DNA of 64,000 nt from Dama dama (Eukaryota > Chordata > Mammalia > Artiodactyla > Cervidae): the NCBI RefSeq assembly GCF_033118175.1, contig NC_083710.1, positions 42,191,501 to 42,255,500 on the forward strand, in the 5' to 3' direction. Below are positions 35,346-46,842 of this stretch, piece after piece. The position numbers and the translations under genes were made by a program. Each line of letters begins with the position of its first letter. The stretch's first letter is position 1. Below the pieces are notes generated by a model that did no database searches, was not told the DNA's origin, and was given only the letters and a program-made list of their open reading frames with translations.

Positions 35346-36810
35346 TTTCCGGGTGTGCAGGGAGCTGGTTGCCACTGGGAGCTCATGCCTGAGCACCTCC
35401 CTGGAGTTGTTCTGTGACCACACATCCCCTGAGTGTCTCTGAAACAAGATGTACAACAGGGTCCTGTGTGCCTCTCTCATGTCTGCAGACCCAGTCTTAG
35501 CTCAAGAGCCACCTTGTTACTTTTCCCACTCTAAACATCTCCAGTAACACCACTTCAATGCCAGGAGATGAGGCAGTGGGGACTTGAGACAGGCTTTTGG
35601 TTCCATATCTGTTTTAGTTCCCGTGCCTCTTCCCTTCTCCCCACCTCAGATCCTGCATTAGCCTAACTGCTCCAGGACAGACATATAGGTATCCCTTCAC
35701 TATTGGGAATTGCTCCCTACTTGAGCCATATTTCCACTCCTAGCTTGTGTTTTCCTTTGCTCTGGGAGATGAAATATTTGCCTTTAAAACAAGGGTGAAA
35801 AGTTTTGGTATGTTTCAAATCAGGAGGTTGTGCATATCCCTGGGGTCTATCACAGGAGCTTTGGACTGGGAGGATGACATAGGCCCCTGAAGTCATCCCC
35901 AGATGGTTCTGATTCAGGTGGTCACAAAATGCTCACTTGAAATTCTCTGCTTCTGAAGGCAGGAGTAAATAAATTGAAATAAGAGCCCTGTTTCAAGGTG
36001 TCCAGTGGGAAAGACAAGGAGTCAGAAATGCCCAACACCTGAGAGGTGAGTGGAGGTTTTCTTTGCACTATAGGATCTAGAAGACTATTTGATGCTTTAA
36101 AACATAAAAATGTATAAAAATATATAACTAATATGTAACACTAGTTTTTAAAAATCTTTTTAAATGATTAGCCTCAAAAATGATTTTTGCACTTTTAAAT
36201 GATTGAGAAAAAAGAATAATATATCATGGCATAGTATACAACATTTTATGAAATTCCAATTTCCATATTCATAAATAAAGCTAATGGAACATACTCACAC
36301 TCACTGATGTATTGTCTATAATTGTTTACACACTGTCACGGCAGATCTGAGTGGCTGCAGCATAGATATTAGGGTCCACAGAGTATAATATATTTATCAT
36401 CTTAATCTTTACAGGGAAACGCTGTTTACTGGTGCAACATAGTATAGGTAGGGCATGAGATGGGATCATTTTGAAAGCTTTGTGAGTGAAAAAGTCTTTA
36501 CCCTACCCTCAGACCTAACTTACCATTTACGTAATTGTGTATTTTTAGGTTGGAAAAATCATTTCCTTAAATTTTCCTCAAATTTTACTCCACAGGGTAA
36601 TGAAAGTGTTACCTAAGTGCTCAACAGTCCAGAGCAATTACTGCGAGGTCTAATAAAATGTGATTCTTTTTTGGTTTTTGTTTTTGTTTTTTTGCCCCTT
36701 TGTGTATTGTTATTACATTTTCTTAAACAGCTCTGAAAATTCAAAATAGTGTGTCTTACTGTAGAAGTTCTTAATTGACATAGATTTCAGTTTTTTGTTG
36801 TTTTGTTTTT
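35346..36810. other. Unassigned
   Basis: The part at 35346-36060 is less AT-rich than its surroundings, but no coding frame or known repeat is supported. 36060-36810 is AT-rich. Confidence 0.4.
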
Positions 36811-36993
36811 CAATCTGGTGACTGCAGCCATGAAATTAAAAGACACATGCTCCTTGGAAGAAAAGTTATGACCAACCTAGACAGTATATTAAAAAGCAGA
36901 GACATTTCTTTGCCAACAAAAAACTGTCTAGTCAAAACTATGGTTTTTCTAGTAGTCATGTATGGATGTGAGAGTTGGACTGTAAAGAAAGCT

Positions 36994-37827
36994 GAGGGCC
37001 CAGTAATATTCCATGGTGTATATATACCACAGCTTCCTTATCCATTCATCTGCTGATGGGCATCTAGGTTGCTTCCATGTCCTGGTTGTTATAAACAGTG
37101 CTGCGATGAACATTGGGGTGCACATGTCTCTTTCAGATCTGGTTTCCTCAGTGTGTATGCCCAGAAGTGGGATTGCTGGGTCATATGGCAGTTCTATTTC
37201 CAGTTTTTTAAGAAATCTCCACACTGTTCTCCATAGTGGCTGTACTAGTTTGCATTCCCACTAACAGTGTAAGAAGGTTCCCTTTTCTCCACACCCTCTC
37301 CAGCATTTATTGCTTGTAGACTTTTGGATAGTAGCCATCCTGACTGGTGTGTAATGGTACCTCATTGTGGTTTTGATTTGCATTTCTCTGATGATGAGTG
37401 ATGTTGAGCATCTTTTCATGTGTTTGTTAGCCATCTGTATATCTTCTTTGGAGAAATGTCTGTTTAGTTCTTTGGCCCGTTTTTTGATTGGGTCATTTAT
37501 TTTTCTGGAATTGAGCTGCAGGAGTTGCTTGTATATTTTTGAGATTAATCCTTTGTCTGTTGCTTCGTTTGCTATTATTTTCTCCCAATCTGAGGGCTGT
37601 CTTTTCACCTTGCTTATAGTTTCCTTTGTTGTGCAAAAGCTTTTAAGTTTCATTAGGTCCCATTTGTTTAGTTTTGCTTTTATTTCCAATATTCTGAGAG
37701 GTGGGTCATAGAGGATCCTGCTGTGATTTATGTCAGAGAGTGTTTTGCCTATGTTCTCCTCTAGCAGTTTTATAGTTTCTGGTCTTACATTTAGATCTTT
37801 AATCCATTTTGAGTTTATTTTTGTGTA
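36994..37827 (-). pseudogene. L1 ORF2 C-terminal segment (inverted), one stop
   Basis: The minus-strand frame covers KWDLMKLKSFCTTKET to the Cys motif CWRGCGEKGTFLHC, then a stop that replaces the tryptophan after that HC (TGG to TAG near 37262). It resumes as MWRFLKKLEIELPYDP. It closely matches the segment at 29850-30540. Confidence 0.82.
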
Positions 37828-38353
37828 TGGACACCATGGAATATTACTCAGCCATTAAAAAGAATTCATTTGAATCAGTTCTAATAAGATGGATGAAACT
37901 GGAGCCCATTATAGAGTGAAGTAAGCAAGAAAGATAAAGACCAATACAGTATACTAACACATATATATGGAATTTAGAAAGATAGTAACAATAACCCTAT
38001 ATGCAAAACAGAAAAAGAGACACAGTTGTACAGAACAGAATTTTGGACTCTGTGAGAGAAGGTGAGGGTGGGATGTTTCGAGAGAACAGCATTGAAACAT
38101 GTATATTATCTAGGGTGAAACAGATCACCAGCCCAGGCTGGATGCATGAGACAAGTGCTGGGGCCTGGTGCACTGGGAAGACCCAGGGGGATCGGGTAGA
38201 GAGGGAGGTGGGAGGGGAATCGGGATGGGGAATACATGTAAATCCATGGCTGATTCATGTTAATGTATGACAAAAACCACTACAATATTGTAAGTAATTA
38301 GCCTCCAACTAATAAAAATAAATGGGAAAAAAAAAAGTAAAAAAAAAAAAAAA
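36994..38353 (+). mobile_element. Young L1, 5' inverted, without TSD, inside BovB
   Basis: Bases 36994-37827 are antisense ORF2 C-terminal sequence. At about 37828 the strand flips to sense at ACACCATGGAATATTACTC, with 3' UTR and A-rich tail to 38353. The outer left edge reads the same element position (ACCATGGAATATTAC, reversed). No duplicated target flanks it; instead about 6 host BovB bases are missing, and GGCCCAG sits between the shared GCTGAG and TAATATTCC. Confidence 0.85.
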
Positions 38354-38831
38354 GAATTGATGTTTTTGAACTGTGATGTTGGAGAAGACTCTTGAAAGTC
38401 CATTGGACAGCCAGGAGTTCCAACCAGTCCATTCTAAAGGAAATCAGTCCTGAATATTTATTAGAAGGACTGATGTTGAAGCTGAAACTCCAATACTTTG
38501 TCCACCGGATGAGAGAACTGACTCATTTGAAAAAATCCTTGATGCTGTGAAGGTAGAAGGAGAAGGGGATGACAGAGGTTGAGATGGTTGGATAGCATCA
38601 ATGAATAAATGGACATGAGTTTGAGTAAACTCCGAGAGTAGGTGATGGAAAGGGAGGCATGGCTTTTGGCTGCGCATGGGGTCACAAAGAGTCAGACACG
38701 ACTGAGAAACTGAACTAAACTGAACTGAAGCTTTAAATTCTGGAAAGCTTTTCTGAAATATTCCTTCAATAATTTTTCCCCTATCATTTCCACTAGACCA
38801 TTGAGGTATGACTAAATCAAATCCCTTCTGA

Positions 38832-40485
38832 TTATATAGTGGAAGTGAGAAATAGATTTAAGAGACTAGACCTGATAGACAGAGTGTCTGATGAACTATG
38901 GACACAGAGTCTTGACATTGTACAGGAGATAGGGATCAAGAACATCCCCAAAAAGAAATGCAAAAAAGCAAAATAACTGTCTGAGGAGGGCTTACAAATA
39001 GCTGTGAAAAGAAAAGAAGCAAAAAGCAAAGGAGAAAAGGAAAGATATACCCATTTGAATGCAGAGTTCCAAAGAATAGCAAGGAGAGATAAAAAAAGCC
39101 TTCCTCAAAAAAAAAACAACAACAACAAAAAAGCCTTCCTCAGTGGTCAGTGCAAAGAAATAGAGGCAAACAACAGAATGGGAAAGACTAGAGATCTCTT
39201 CAAGAAAATCAGAGATATCAAGGGAAAATTTCATGCAAAGATAGGCTCAATAAAGGACAAAAATAGTGTGGACCTAATGGAAGCAGAAGATATTAAGAAG
39301 AGGTGGCAAGAACACACAGAAGAACAATACAAAAGAGATCTTCATGACCCAGATAATAATGATGGTGTAATCACTAACCTAGAGCCAGACATGAAGTCAA
39401 GTAGGGCTTAGGAAACATCACTACAAACAAAGCTAGTGGAGGTGATGGAATTCCAGTTGAAATATTTCAAATCCTAAAAGATGATGCTGTGAAAGTGTTG
39501 CACTCAATATGTCAGCAAATTTGGAAAACTCAGCAGTGGCCACAGGGCTGGAAAAGGTCAGATTTCATTCCAATCCCAAATAAAGGCAATGCAAAAGAAT
39601 GCTCACACTACCACACAATTGCCCTCATCTCACATGCTAGTAAAGTAATGCTCAAAATTCTCCAAGCCAAGCTTCAACGATACATGAACCATGAATTTCC
39701 AGATGTTCAAGGTGGTTTTAGAAAATGCAAAGGAACCAGAGATCAAATTGCCAACATCCACTGGATCATTGAAAAAGCAGGAGAGTTCCAGAAAAAAAAA
39801 ATCTATTTCTGCTTTATTGACTATGCCAAAGCCTTCGACTGTGTGGATCATAATAAAATGTGGAAAATTCTGAAAGAGATGGGAATACCAGACCACCTGA
39901 CCTGCCTCTTGAGAAATCTGTATGCAAGTCAGGAAGCAGCAGTTAGAACTGGACATGGAACAAAAGACTGGTTCCAAGTAGGAAAAGGAGTACATCAAGG
40001 CTGTATATTGTCACCCTGCTTATTTAACTTATATGCAGAGTACATCATGAGAAACGCTTGGTTGGAGGAAGCACAAGATGGAATCAAGATTGCCGGGAGA
40101 TATGTATCAGTAACCTCAGATATGCAGATAACACCACTCTTATGGCAGAAAGCAAGGAAGAACTAAAGAACCTGTTGATGAAAGTGAAAGAGGAGAGTGA
40201 AAAAACTGGCATAAAGCTCAACAAACTAAGATCATGGCATCTGGTCCCATCTCTTCATGACAAATAGATGGGGAAACACTGGAAACGGTGACAAACTTTA
40301 TTTTTGAGGGCTCCAAATTTACTGCAGATGGTGACTGCATTCATGAAAATAAAAGACGTTTCCTCCTTGGAAGAAAAGTTCTAACACACCTAGATAGCAT
40401 ATTAAAAAGCAGAGACATTACTTTGCCAACAAAGGTCCGTCTAGTCAAGGCTATGGTTTTTCCAGTAGTGGATGTGAGATGTTAG
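38832..40485 (+). pseudogene. BovB RT region, broken
   Basis: Frame 39004-39411 encodes the linker before the RT and is cut by a ~10-base deletion near 39390. Frame 39489-40166 carries SDFIPIPNKGN, ALISHASKVMLKILQ, FIDYAKAFDCVDH and VHQGCILSPCLF. A two-base insertion near 40110 shifts the frame just before the active site. There the box reads YADN rather than YADD, so the second aspartate is lost. Further shifts follow near 40232. Confidence 0.85.
39092..39142 (+). repeat. A-rich tail flanked by a 16-bp duplication, inside BovB
   Basis: AAAAAAGCCTTCCTCA occurs at 39092-39107 and 39127-39142, with A9(CAA)3C between. The corresponding BovB segment at 1774-1788 has one copy. The site reads AGAT then AAAAAA, a good L1-type endonuclease target on the opposite strand. 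It looks like insertion of only an element tail. Confidence 0.72.
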
Positions 40486-40894
40486 ACTGTGAAAAGCTGA
40501 GCATTGAAGAATTGATGCTTTTGAATTGTGGTATTAGAGAAAACTCTTGAGAGTCCTCTGGACTGCAAAGATATCCAACCAGTCCATCCTAAAGGAAATC
40601 AGTCCTGAATATTCATTAGAAGGACTGATGCTGAACCTGAAACTCCAATACTTTGGCCACCTGATGTGAAGAACTGACTCGTTTGAAAAGACCTTGATGC
40701 TGGGAAAGATTGAAGGTGGGAGGAATCGGGGGTGACTGAGGATGAGATGGTTCGATGGCATCACTGACTCAATTGTCATGAGTTTGAGTAAACTCTGGTA
40801 GTTGATGATGGACAGGAAGGCCTGGAGTGCTACAGTCCATGGGGTCACAAAGAGTCAGACACTACCGAGTGACTGAACTCAACTCAACATTTCC

Positions 40895-41394
40895 TCAGTT
40901 CTTCCTTGCTATAATGATTTTCATTCAGAAATTGGGCTTTCTGGGCTGAACTTTTCCTATCTCCTGTTTTATAATTTATTTCTATTACCCATTCCTTTAT
41001 CTTCCTGTTATCCCTATGATATTGGCCCAACTTTATTTCCAGTTTTTAATTCCTTATATACACATATGTGTAGATAGTACACACATGCAGACACACGTAA
41101 ATCATATATATATATATATAGCATATATATTTATTCCATTTATATTATATATTAATATTGTGTCATTGGTTTTAATGAAACTTTTTTTTATATCATTCTG
41201 TTTGCTTTTTATGGCTTTATTCTTTTACCCTCTAATGATGTTAGTTACATATTTCAAGTTTTTGTCTACTTACTTTTTGACTCTTTTTCTCTTTTCATTG
41301 ATATCACTCTATATGTTATAATATGGATTTTTAAAATATACTGTTATATTTAGTATTATTCATATTTTAATTAGTATGTTCTAACTAAGTCTAA
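40895..41394. other. Unassigned AT-rich sequence
   Basis: Includes a TA/CA-rich tract at 41050-41125. The 101-codon frame at 41016-41321 is AT-driven and hydrophobic with no recognised domain. Confidence 0.4.
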
Positions 41395-41735
41395 CAGTTT
41401 TCTATTACTGCATAACAAGGCACTCCAAACATAGTGACAAAATATATCTATTCATTATCACATTTTTTGTGGGTCAGAATTCCATGAACAGTATAGCTGC
41501 ATGCCTCTGGTTCTGAGTTTCTCAGCAGGGTGCAAACAGGGTGTTAGCAGCATCTTTGGTCATGTCCAGAGAAGTGACATCCTATCACTTTTGCTATATT
41601 CTTTCCATGAGAAGTTGGTCACTAATCCACTAATCCAGCCAACCTTCAAGAGGAGGGGTTAAACAAGGACCTAAATGCCAGGAGATGACAATTGTTGAAG
41701 ACCATCTTAGACACCATTGTCAGAGAAAGTATAGT
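41395..41735. mobile_element. Decayed LTR-like mammalian repeat
   Basis: TTCTATTACTGCATAACAAGGCACTCC, TTGTGGGTCAGAATTCC, AGAAGTGACATCCTATCAC and CCATCTTAGACACC occur in the order of a common old mammalian interspersed repeat that I believe is LTR-derived. I cannot give the family. Confidence 0.45.
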
Positions 41736-42056
41736 TTAAGCTATATTTTTCTGTTTGATTGCAATCTTTATCAAGTTTTGATATGATTATTCTTCACAGA
41801 AATGAATGTTGAAGCTTCTCTCTTTTTGTATGCCAGGGAAAATTTTACTTCCTGATAATATTTTGCTGAACTGTTATTACTATAGATGGTTTTACTTTGA
41901 CTATTTTCCCCAATTATTCAATGATCACTTGCTTAATCAAATTATGTACTCTTTTTGAATCAGCATTTACCCCAACCCAGGATGCTACCTGCCTTACTAA
42001 GATTTCAAAATTTATTTACATATATTAATTAGTACTATGATTATTTAAAATGTTTG

Positions 42057-43215
42057 ATGTTGTTCAATCACTGTCATGTCAGACGCTTTGTGACCCCAAG
42101 GACTTCAGCACTCCAGGCTCCCCTGTCCTCTGTTATCTACTGGAGTTTCCTTATATTCAAATGTATTGAGTCCGTGATGCTATCTAATCATCTCATCCTG
42201 TACTGCCACCTTCTCTTTTCGCCTTCACTCTTTCCCAGCATCAGGGTCTTTTCCAATGAGTCAGCTCTTTGCACCAGGTGGCCAAAGTATTGGAGCTTCA
42301 ACTTCAGCATCAGTGCTTCCAACGACTACTCAAGGCTGATTTCCTTTAGGATTGACTGGTTTGATCTCTTTTCTGTCCAAGTGTCTCTTCCAGCACCATA
42401 ATTCAAAAGCATCAATCCTTTGAAAGTGTTCAGTCTTCATTTTCGTCCAACTCTTACATCCATACAGGACTACTGGAAAAACCATAGGTTTGACTCTTTG
42501 AACCTTTGTTGGCAAAGTGATGTCTCTGCTTTTTAGTATACTGTCTAGGTTTATCATAGCTTTCTTTCCAAGAAGCAAGTGTCTTTCAATTCCATGGCTG
42601 CAGTCACTGTCTACAGTGATTTTAGAGCCCCCAAAAAGAAAATCTATCACTGCTTTCACTTTTTCCCCTTCTGTTTGCCATGAAGAGATGGGACTGGATG
42701 CCATGATTTTACTTTTTAAATGTTGAGTTTCAGGCCAACATTTTCACTCTCCTCTTTTACCTTAATCAAGAAGCTGTTTAGTTCTTCACTTTCTGCCAGA
42801 AGAGTAGTATCATCTGCATATCTGAGGTTGTTGATATTTCTCCTGGCAATCATCCAGCCTGGCATTTCTGCACATAAATTAAATAAACAGCAAGACAATA
42901 TACACCTTTCCCAATTTCAAACCAGTCAGTTCTTCCTTGTAAGGTTCTAACTGCTGCATCATGTCCTGCATGCACGTTTCTCAGGAGATAGGTGAGGTGG
43001 TCTAGTACCCCTATCATTTTAAGAATTTCCCACAGGATTGTTGTGATGTACACAGTCAAAGGCTTTCATTTAGCCAATGAAGCAGAAGTAGATGTTTTTC
43101 TCGAATTCCCTTTGTCTATGATTCAATGAATGTTGGCAATTTGCTCTGATTCTTCTGTCTTTTCTAAACTCAGCTTGTATATCTGGAAGTTCTTGCTTTA
43201 TTACTGCATAAGCCT
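42057..43215 (-). mobile_element. BovB, 5'-truncated, antisense, diverged
   Basis: Antisense 3' end near 42057 (GTTGTTCAATCACTG), then C-terminal and RT segments to the QARL region near 43215. Several deletions are present, for example in the MRNAGLDEAQ region near 42860. A 124-codon minus frame at 42330-42704 retains GCKSWT. Confidence 0.85.
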
Positions 43216-43439
43216 AGCCTGAAGAATTTGGGGCATAAACTATTTCTCCCAGAAATAAGCCCCCAATTCCAAGATAAGTAATTTAGCATAATTGTATGGC
43301 CCTGCACTATCCAAGATTGCTCTTTATTTTGCTTTTCATTCATTTGAAAATTACTTTTGCATATTGTTAAGCTCTGGTTTATTTTTAAACTTCTTCTGAG
43401 TTATGATTAAGAAATAAAATTTTAAGATATATAAAGTAT

Positions 43440-43650
43440 ATGTCCTGGTAGTTTGATATACATATGCATTGTGAAGGAAATCCCATCACCCTTAAGTTAA
43501 TTAATACATCAATCACTTCACATTTATCTTTTTGTTGGGGGGGATGAGAACATTTAAAGTCTACTATCTTGGCAAATTTCAATTATACAGTACAGTGTTA
43601 TCAACTCTAGTCACAAAGTTATATATTAGATCCTCAGACCTTATTCATTT
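43440..43650 (-). mobile_element. Old L1M-type 3' UTR fragment, antisense
   Basis: TACATATGCATTGTGAAGG, ACATTTAAAGTCTACTATCTTGGC and ACAGTGTTATCAACTCTAGTCAC match the antisense 3' UTR of old mammalian L1. Confidence 0.6.
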
Positions 43651-44005
43651 GTAGGTGAAAGCTGGGAAAGTGGTATAAAACTCTTAAATCAGCTCTGCAG
43701 ATGGAGAACATGTAAAGAAAGGTCTTGTAAGACCAAAAAACCTTATCTCCTGAGAGCAGTAGATACTAACCTCCTGTCCTTCATGGGAGATTTTCTGGAT
43801 AAAGAGACAAAGAACACAGACTATGGAATGCCACCTTGATTATCAGAAGGAACTAAAAGAGCTGGCTTAGCAGGAAGTCTTGTTTGAAATATTTCCAGAA
43901 ATGTCAAGTGAAAACTTAATTTCTGAAGGCAACACGGCAAGTTTTCCCCTGTAGTAAGTCTTCAAATTAGCTACTTAAGCATCCTTATCTTCTTCATTTG
44001 CCAGT
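43651..44005. other. Unassigned
   Basis: About 350 bases with no gene or named repeat. Confidence 0.35.
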
Positions 44006-44009
44006 TTAG

Positions 44010-44876
44010 TTCAGTTCAGTCGCTCAGTTGTGTCAGTTGTGTCCGACACCTTGCAATCCCATGAATCACAGCACGCCAGGCCTCCCTGTCCATCACAAAC
44101 TCCCGGAGTTTACTCAAACTCATGCCCATCGAGTCAGTGATGCCATTCAGCCATCTCATCCTCTGTCGTCCCCTTCTCCTCCTGCCCCCAATCCCTCCCA
44201 GCATCAGGGGCTTTTCCAACGAGTCAACTCTTCGCATGAGGTGGCCAAAGTATTGGAGTTTCAACTTCAGCATCAATCCTTCCAATGAACACCCGGGACT
44301 TGTCTCCTTCAGGATGGACTGGTTGGATCTCCTTGCAGTCCAAGGGACTCTTAAGAGCCTTCTCCAACACCACAGTTCAAAAGCATGAATTTTTCGGCAC
44401 TCAGCTTTCTTCACAGTCCAACTCTCACATCCACACATGACAACTGGAAAAACCAGAGCCTTGACCAGACAGACCTTTGTTGGCAAACTAATGTCTCTAC
44501 TTTTTAATATGCTATCTAGGTTGGTCATAATTTTCCTTCCAAGGAGTAATCATCTTTTAATTTCTTGGCTGCAGTCACCATCTGCAGTGATTTTGGAGCC
44601 CCCCCAAAAAATAAAGTCTGACACTGTTTCCACTGTCTTCCCATCTATTCCCCATGAGGTGATGGGACCAGATGCCATGATCTTAGTTTTCTGAATGTTA
44701 AGCTTTAAGCCAACTTTTTCACTCCTCTTTCACTTTCATCAAGAGGCTTTTTAGTTCCTCTTCACTTTCTGCCATAAGGGTGGTGTCATCTGCATATCTG
44801 AGGTTATTGATATTTGTCCTGGCAACCTTGATTCCAGCTTTTGCTTCCTCCAGCCCAGCTTTTCTCATGATGTATT
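44010..44876 (-). mobile_element. BovB, 5'-truncated, antisense, well preserved
   Basis: Antisense 3' end at 44010 with a small local duplication (GTTGTGTCAGTTGTGTCC). It runs to the EYIMRKAGLEEA segment at 44876. A 170-codon minus frame (44016-44528) reads through the family C-terminus (WCWRRLLRVPWTARRSNQS, MRRVDSLEKPLMLG), indicating low divergence. Confidence 0.9.
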
Positions 44877-45014
44877 CTCATATGTATGCAAATATCTTTT
44901 TTTCAGGATGATAATCCTGTGATATGGATTTTATACCTTCTATTTCAGATAATATTAATATGTAACTGTCAAATAGTAATCAAAATTAGCACAAATATAA
45001 AATTTTAAAATCAA

Positions 45015-45108
45015 ATATATGACAAAACCCACTGAAATGTTGTGAAGTGAAGTGAAGTGATTGGCCTCCAACTAATAAAAAAAAAGAAAGAAAAAAAAAA
45101 AAAGTAAA
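45015..45108 (+). mobile_element. L1 3' UTR stub
   Basis: TATGACAAAACCCACTGAAATG and GGCCTCCAACTAATAAAAAA match the last ~70 bases of the young L1s here (compare 38265-38335). A GTGAA repeat between them is expanded, and an A-rich tail follows. No ORF2 sequence remains. Confidence 0.8.
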
Positions 45109-46720
45109 AATGCTTTACTTTTACATATTTTTTTGTTTGTAGTGTTCCATGCAGTGTTCCAGAGAAGATTTTAAGCTAAATTGAAATTTAATCCTTTGCA
45201 AATACATTGTTTTATTTTTAGTTGAATGTAGGACTCATCCTTTATGCTTATAATTAAAACTTTTATATAGTGGGCTAGGGTAAGAATCCATTGATTCCTG
45301 ATTCACAGTAAAATTGTTCAAATAGAGGGCCTATTCTTTTGTTTAATTTTCAGAAAGTTTACTTAAATCTAGTGGGTATTGTTTGTTTATCTTTGGGTTC
45401 CTGGAACTATTAAACTCTATTGCTGGTCTCTAATCTCCCATAATTATTAGCTTCTCCCTTGCAATTTTAAACTCTTTTTTCCCTCCTTTGTGGTATAAAT
45501 TTCTCTCTCAAATTTGTCTTTTACAATGATATGGTAATCCAATAGAGTAATTTTATCTTTGCTGCCTCCATTAGAGATTTTTATTGTTAAAATATTTGTT
45601 TTTAGATACATGTTTTACATATATTCTTTTGGATATCTCTAAATAAATTCACATTTATTGTTAGTCCTTTCTGGTAGTATCCTATTTCTTTTCACAAGAA
45701 ATATATATTTTAAAACATCTAAATTATTTTTTTAAAGATTCACATGTACTTATTATACCATTTGCAGAGCTATAGTCTACCTTTTAGTTTTTGGTATGGC
45801 ACTGTCTTTACTTGGAAGAGTTTTTTATATGCCACATATCAATTTTTATTATCAATCATTCTCAGATGAGGAAGTAATATCCAAGCATAGTCTTTGCCAA
45901 CCAAAAGTATATAGCGCTGCCGTTATGCAACATCTTGCCCATAAAGTTGCTGTTAATTTCCAGAAATAAATAACTCATAAGTTTTAAATCACAGACCAGG
46001 GTGAGTAGGCTGAATAAATCTATGGGCAACTGGTTCCTTGCCACCTCAGGTGTGAATCCTTCCTTTATCCAATGTATCCTGTCCATTAGTTATTTAGTAG
46101 CCATCTTGGTTATCAGATCAACTGTTGTGGTATCTCAGTGCTGTGTTTAAGTCATCCTTATTTTACTTAATAACGATCACAAAGCACAAGAATTGTGAGG
46201 CTTGCAATTTTAATCTGTCAAAGAGAAGCCCTAAGGCACTCCTTTAGATGAAAATGTGAGTTCTTGACTTAATAAGAAAAGAAAAAAGCTGTTTGCTGAG
46301 GTGGCTAAGATCTACAATAAAAATTGATCTTCTGTTCATGAAATTATGTAGAAGGAAAAAAGAAAGTCATGCTAGTTTTACTGTCACATCTCAAACTACA
46401 GAAGTTACTACCATAGTAACTTTTACATGCTTAGGCTTAGTTATGATGAAAAGGGCACTAAATTTGCTCAATGAAATATTTTGAGAGAGACCATATTCAT
46501 GTAACTTTTATTAGAGTGTATTGTTACAGTCATTCTATTTTTATCATCAGTTATTGTTGCTAATCTCTTACTGTGCCCAATTTTAAGTTAAACTTTATCA
46601 TACTTATGTCTGTATAAGAAAAAAAGCACAGTGTTTACAGATTTGGTATACTATTCGAGGATTCAGGCAAACTCTGAGGGATCTTGGAAGGCATGCTTCT
46701 TAGATAAAGGAGAACTTTGT
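45109..46720. other. Unassigned
   Basis: No gene or clear repeat. The frames at 45862-46086 and 46293-46484 lack known domains. Confidence 0.4.
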
Positions 46721-46721
46721 G

Positions 46722-46842
46722 CATGCTAAGTTACTTCAGTTGTGTCCAATTCTGTGTGACCCTATGGACTGCAGCCTACGAGGCTTCTCTGTCCTTGGGA
46801 TTCTCTAGGCAAGAATACTGGAGTGGGTTGCCATGCCCCCCT
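46722..46842 (-). mobile_element. Bov-A/Bov-tA SINE fragment, antisense
   Basis: GTTACTTCAGTTGTGTCCAATTC through GGCAAGAATACTGGAGTGGG matches the Bov-A body. The tRNA-derived head is missing. Confidence 0.82.

Larger units (their letters stand above)
36812..38735 (+). mobile_element. BovB 3' fragment split by L1
   Basis: Left block 36812-36993 (GGTGACTGCAGCCATGAAATT through GTAAAGAAAGCTGAG) and right block 38353-38735 (AGAATTGATGTTTTTGAACTG through the ACTGAACTAAACTGAACTG tail) are adjacent BovB segments. A 5'-inverted L1 separates them, and about 6 BovB bases (CACCRA position) are lost at the site. Confidence 0.85.
38787..40893 (+). mobile_element. BovB, 5'-truncated, sense, ~2.1 kb
   Basis: Second longest sense BovB. 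It runs from the end of the endonuclease (GATTATATAGTGGAAGTGAG near 38832) through the RT and C-terminal region to the GTGACTGAACTCAACTC tail. A short possible TSD, CATTTCC, is at 38785-38791 and 40888-40894. It carries the tail-only insertion at 39092-39142. Confidence 0.88.
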
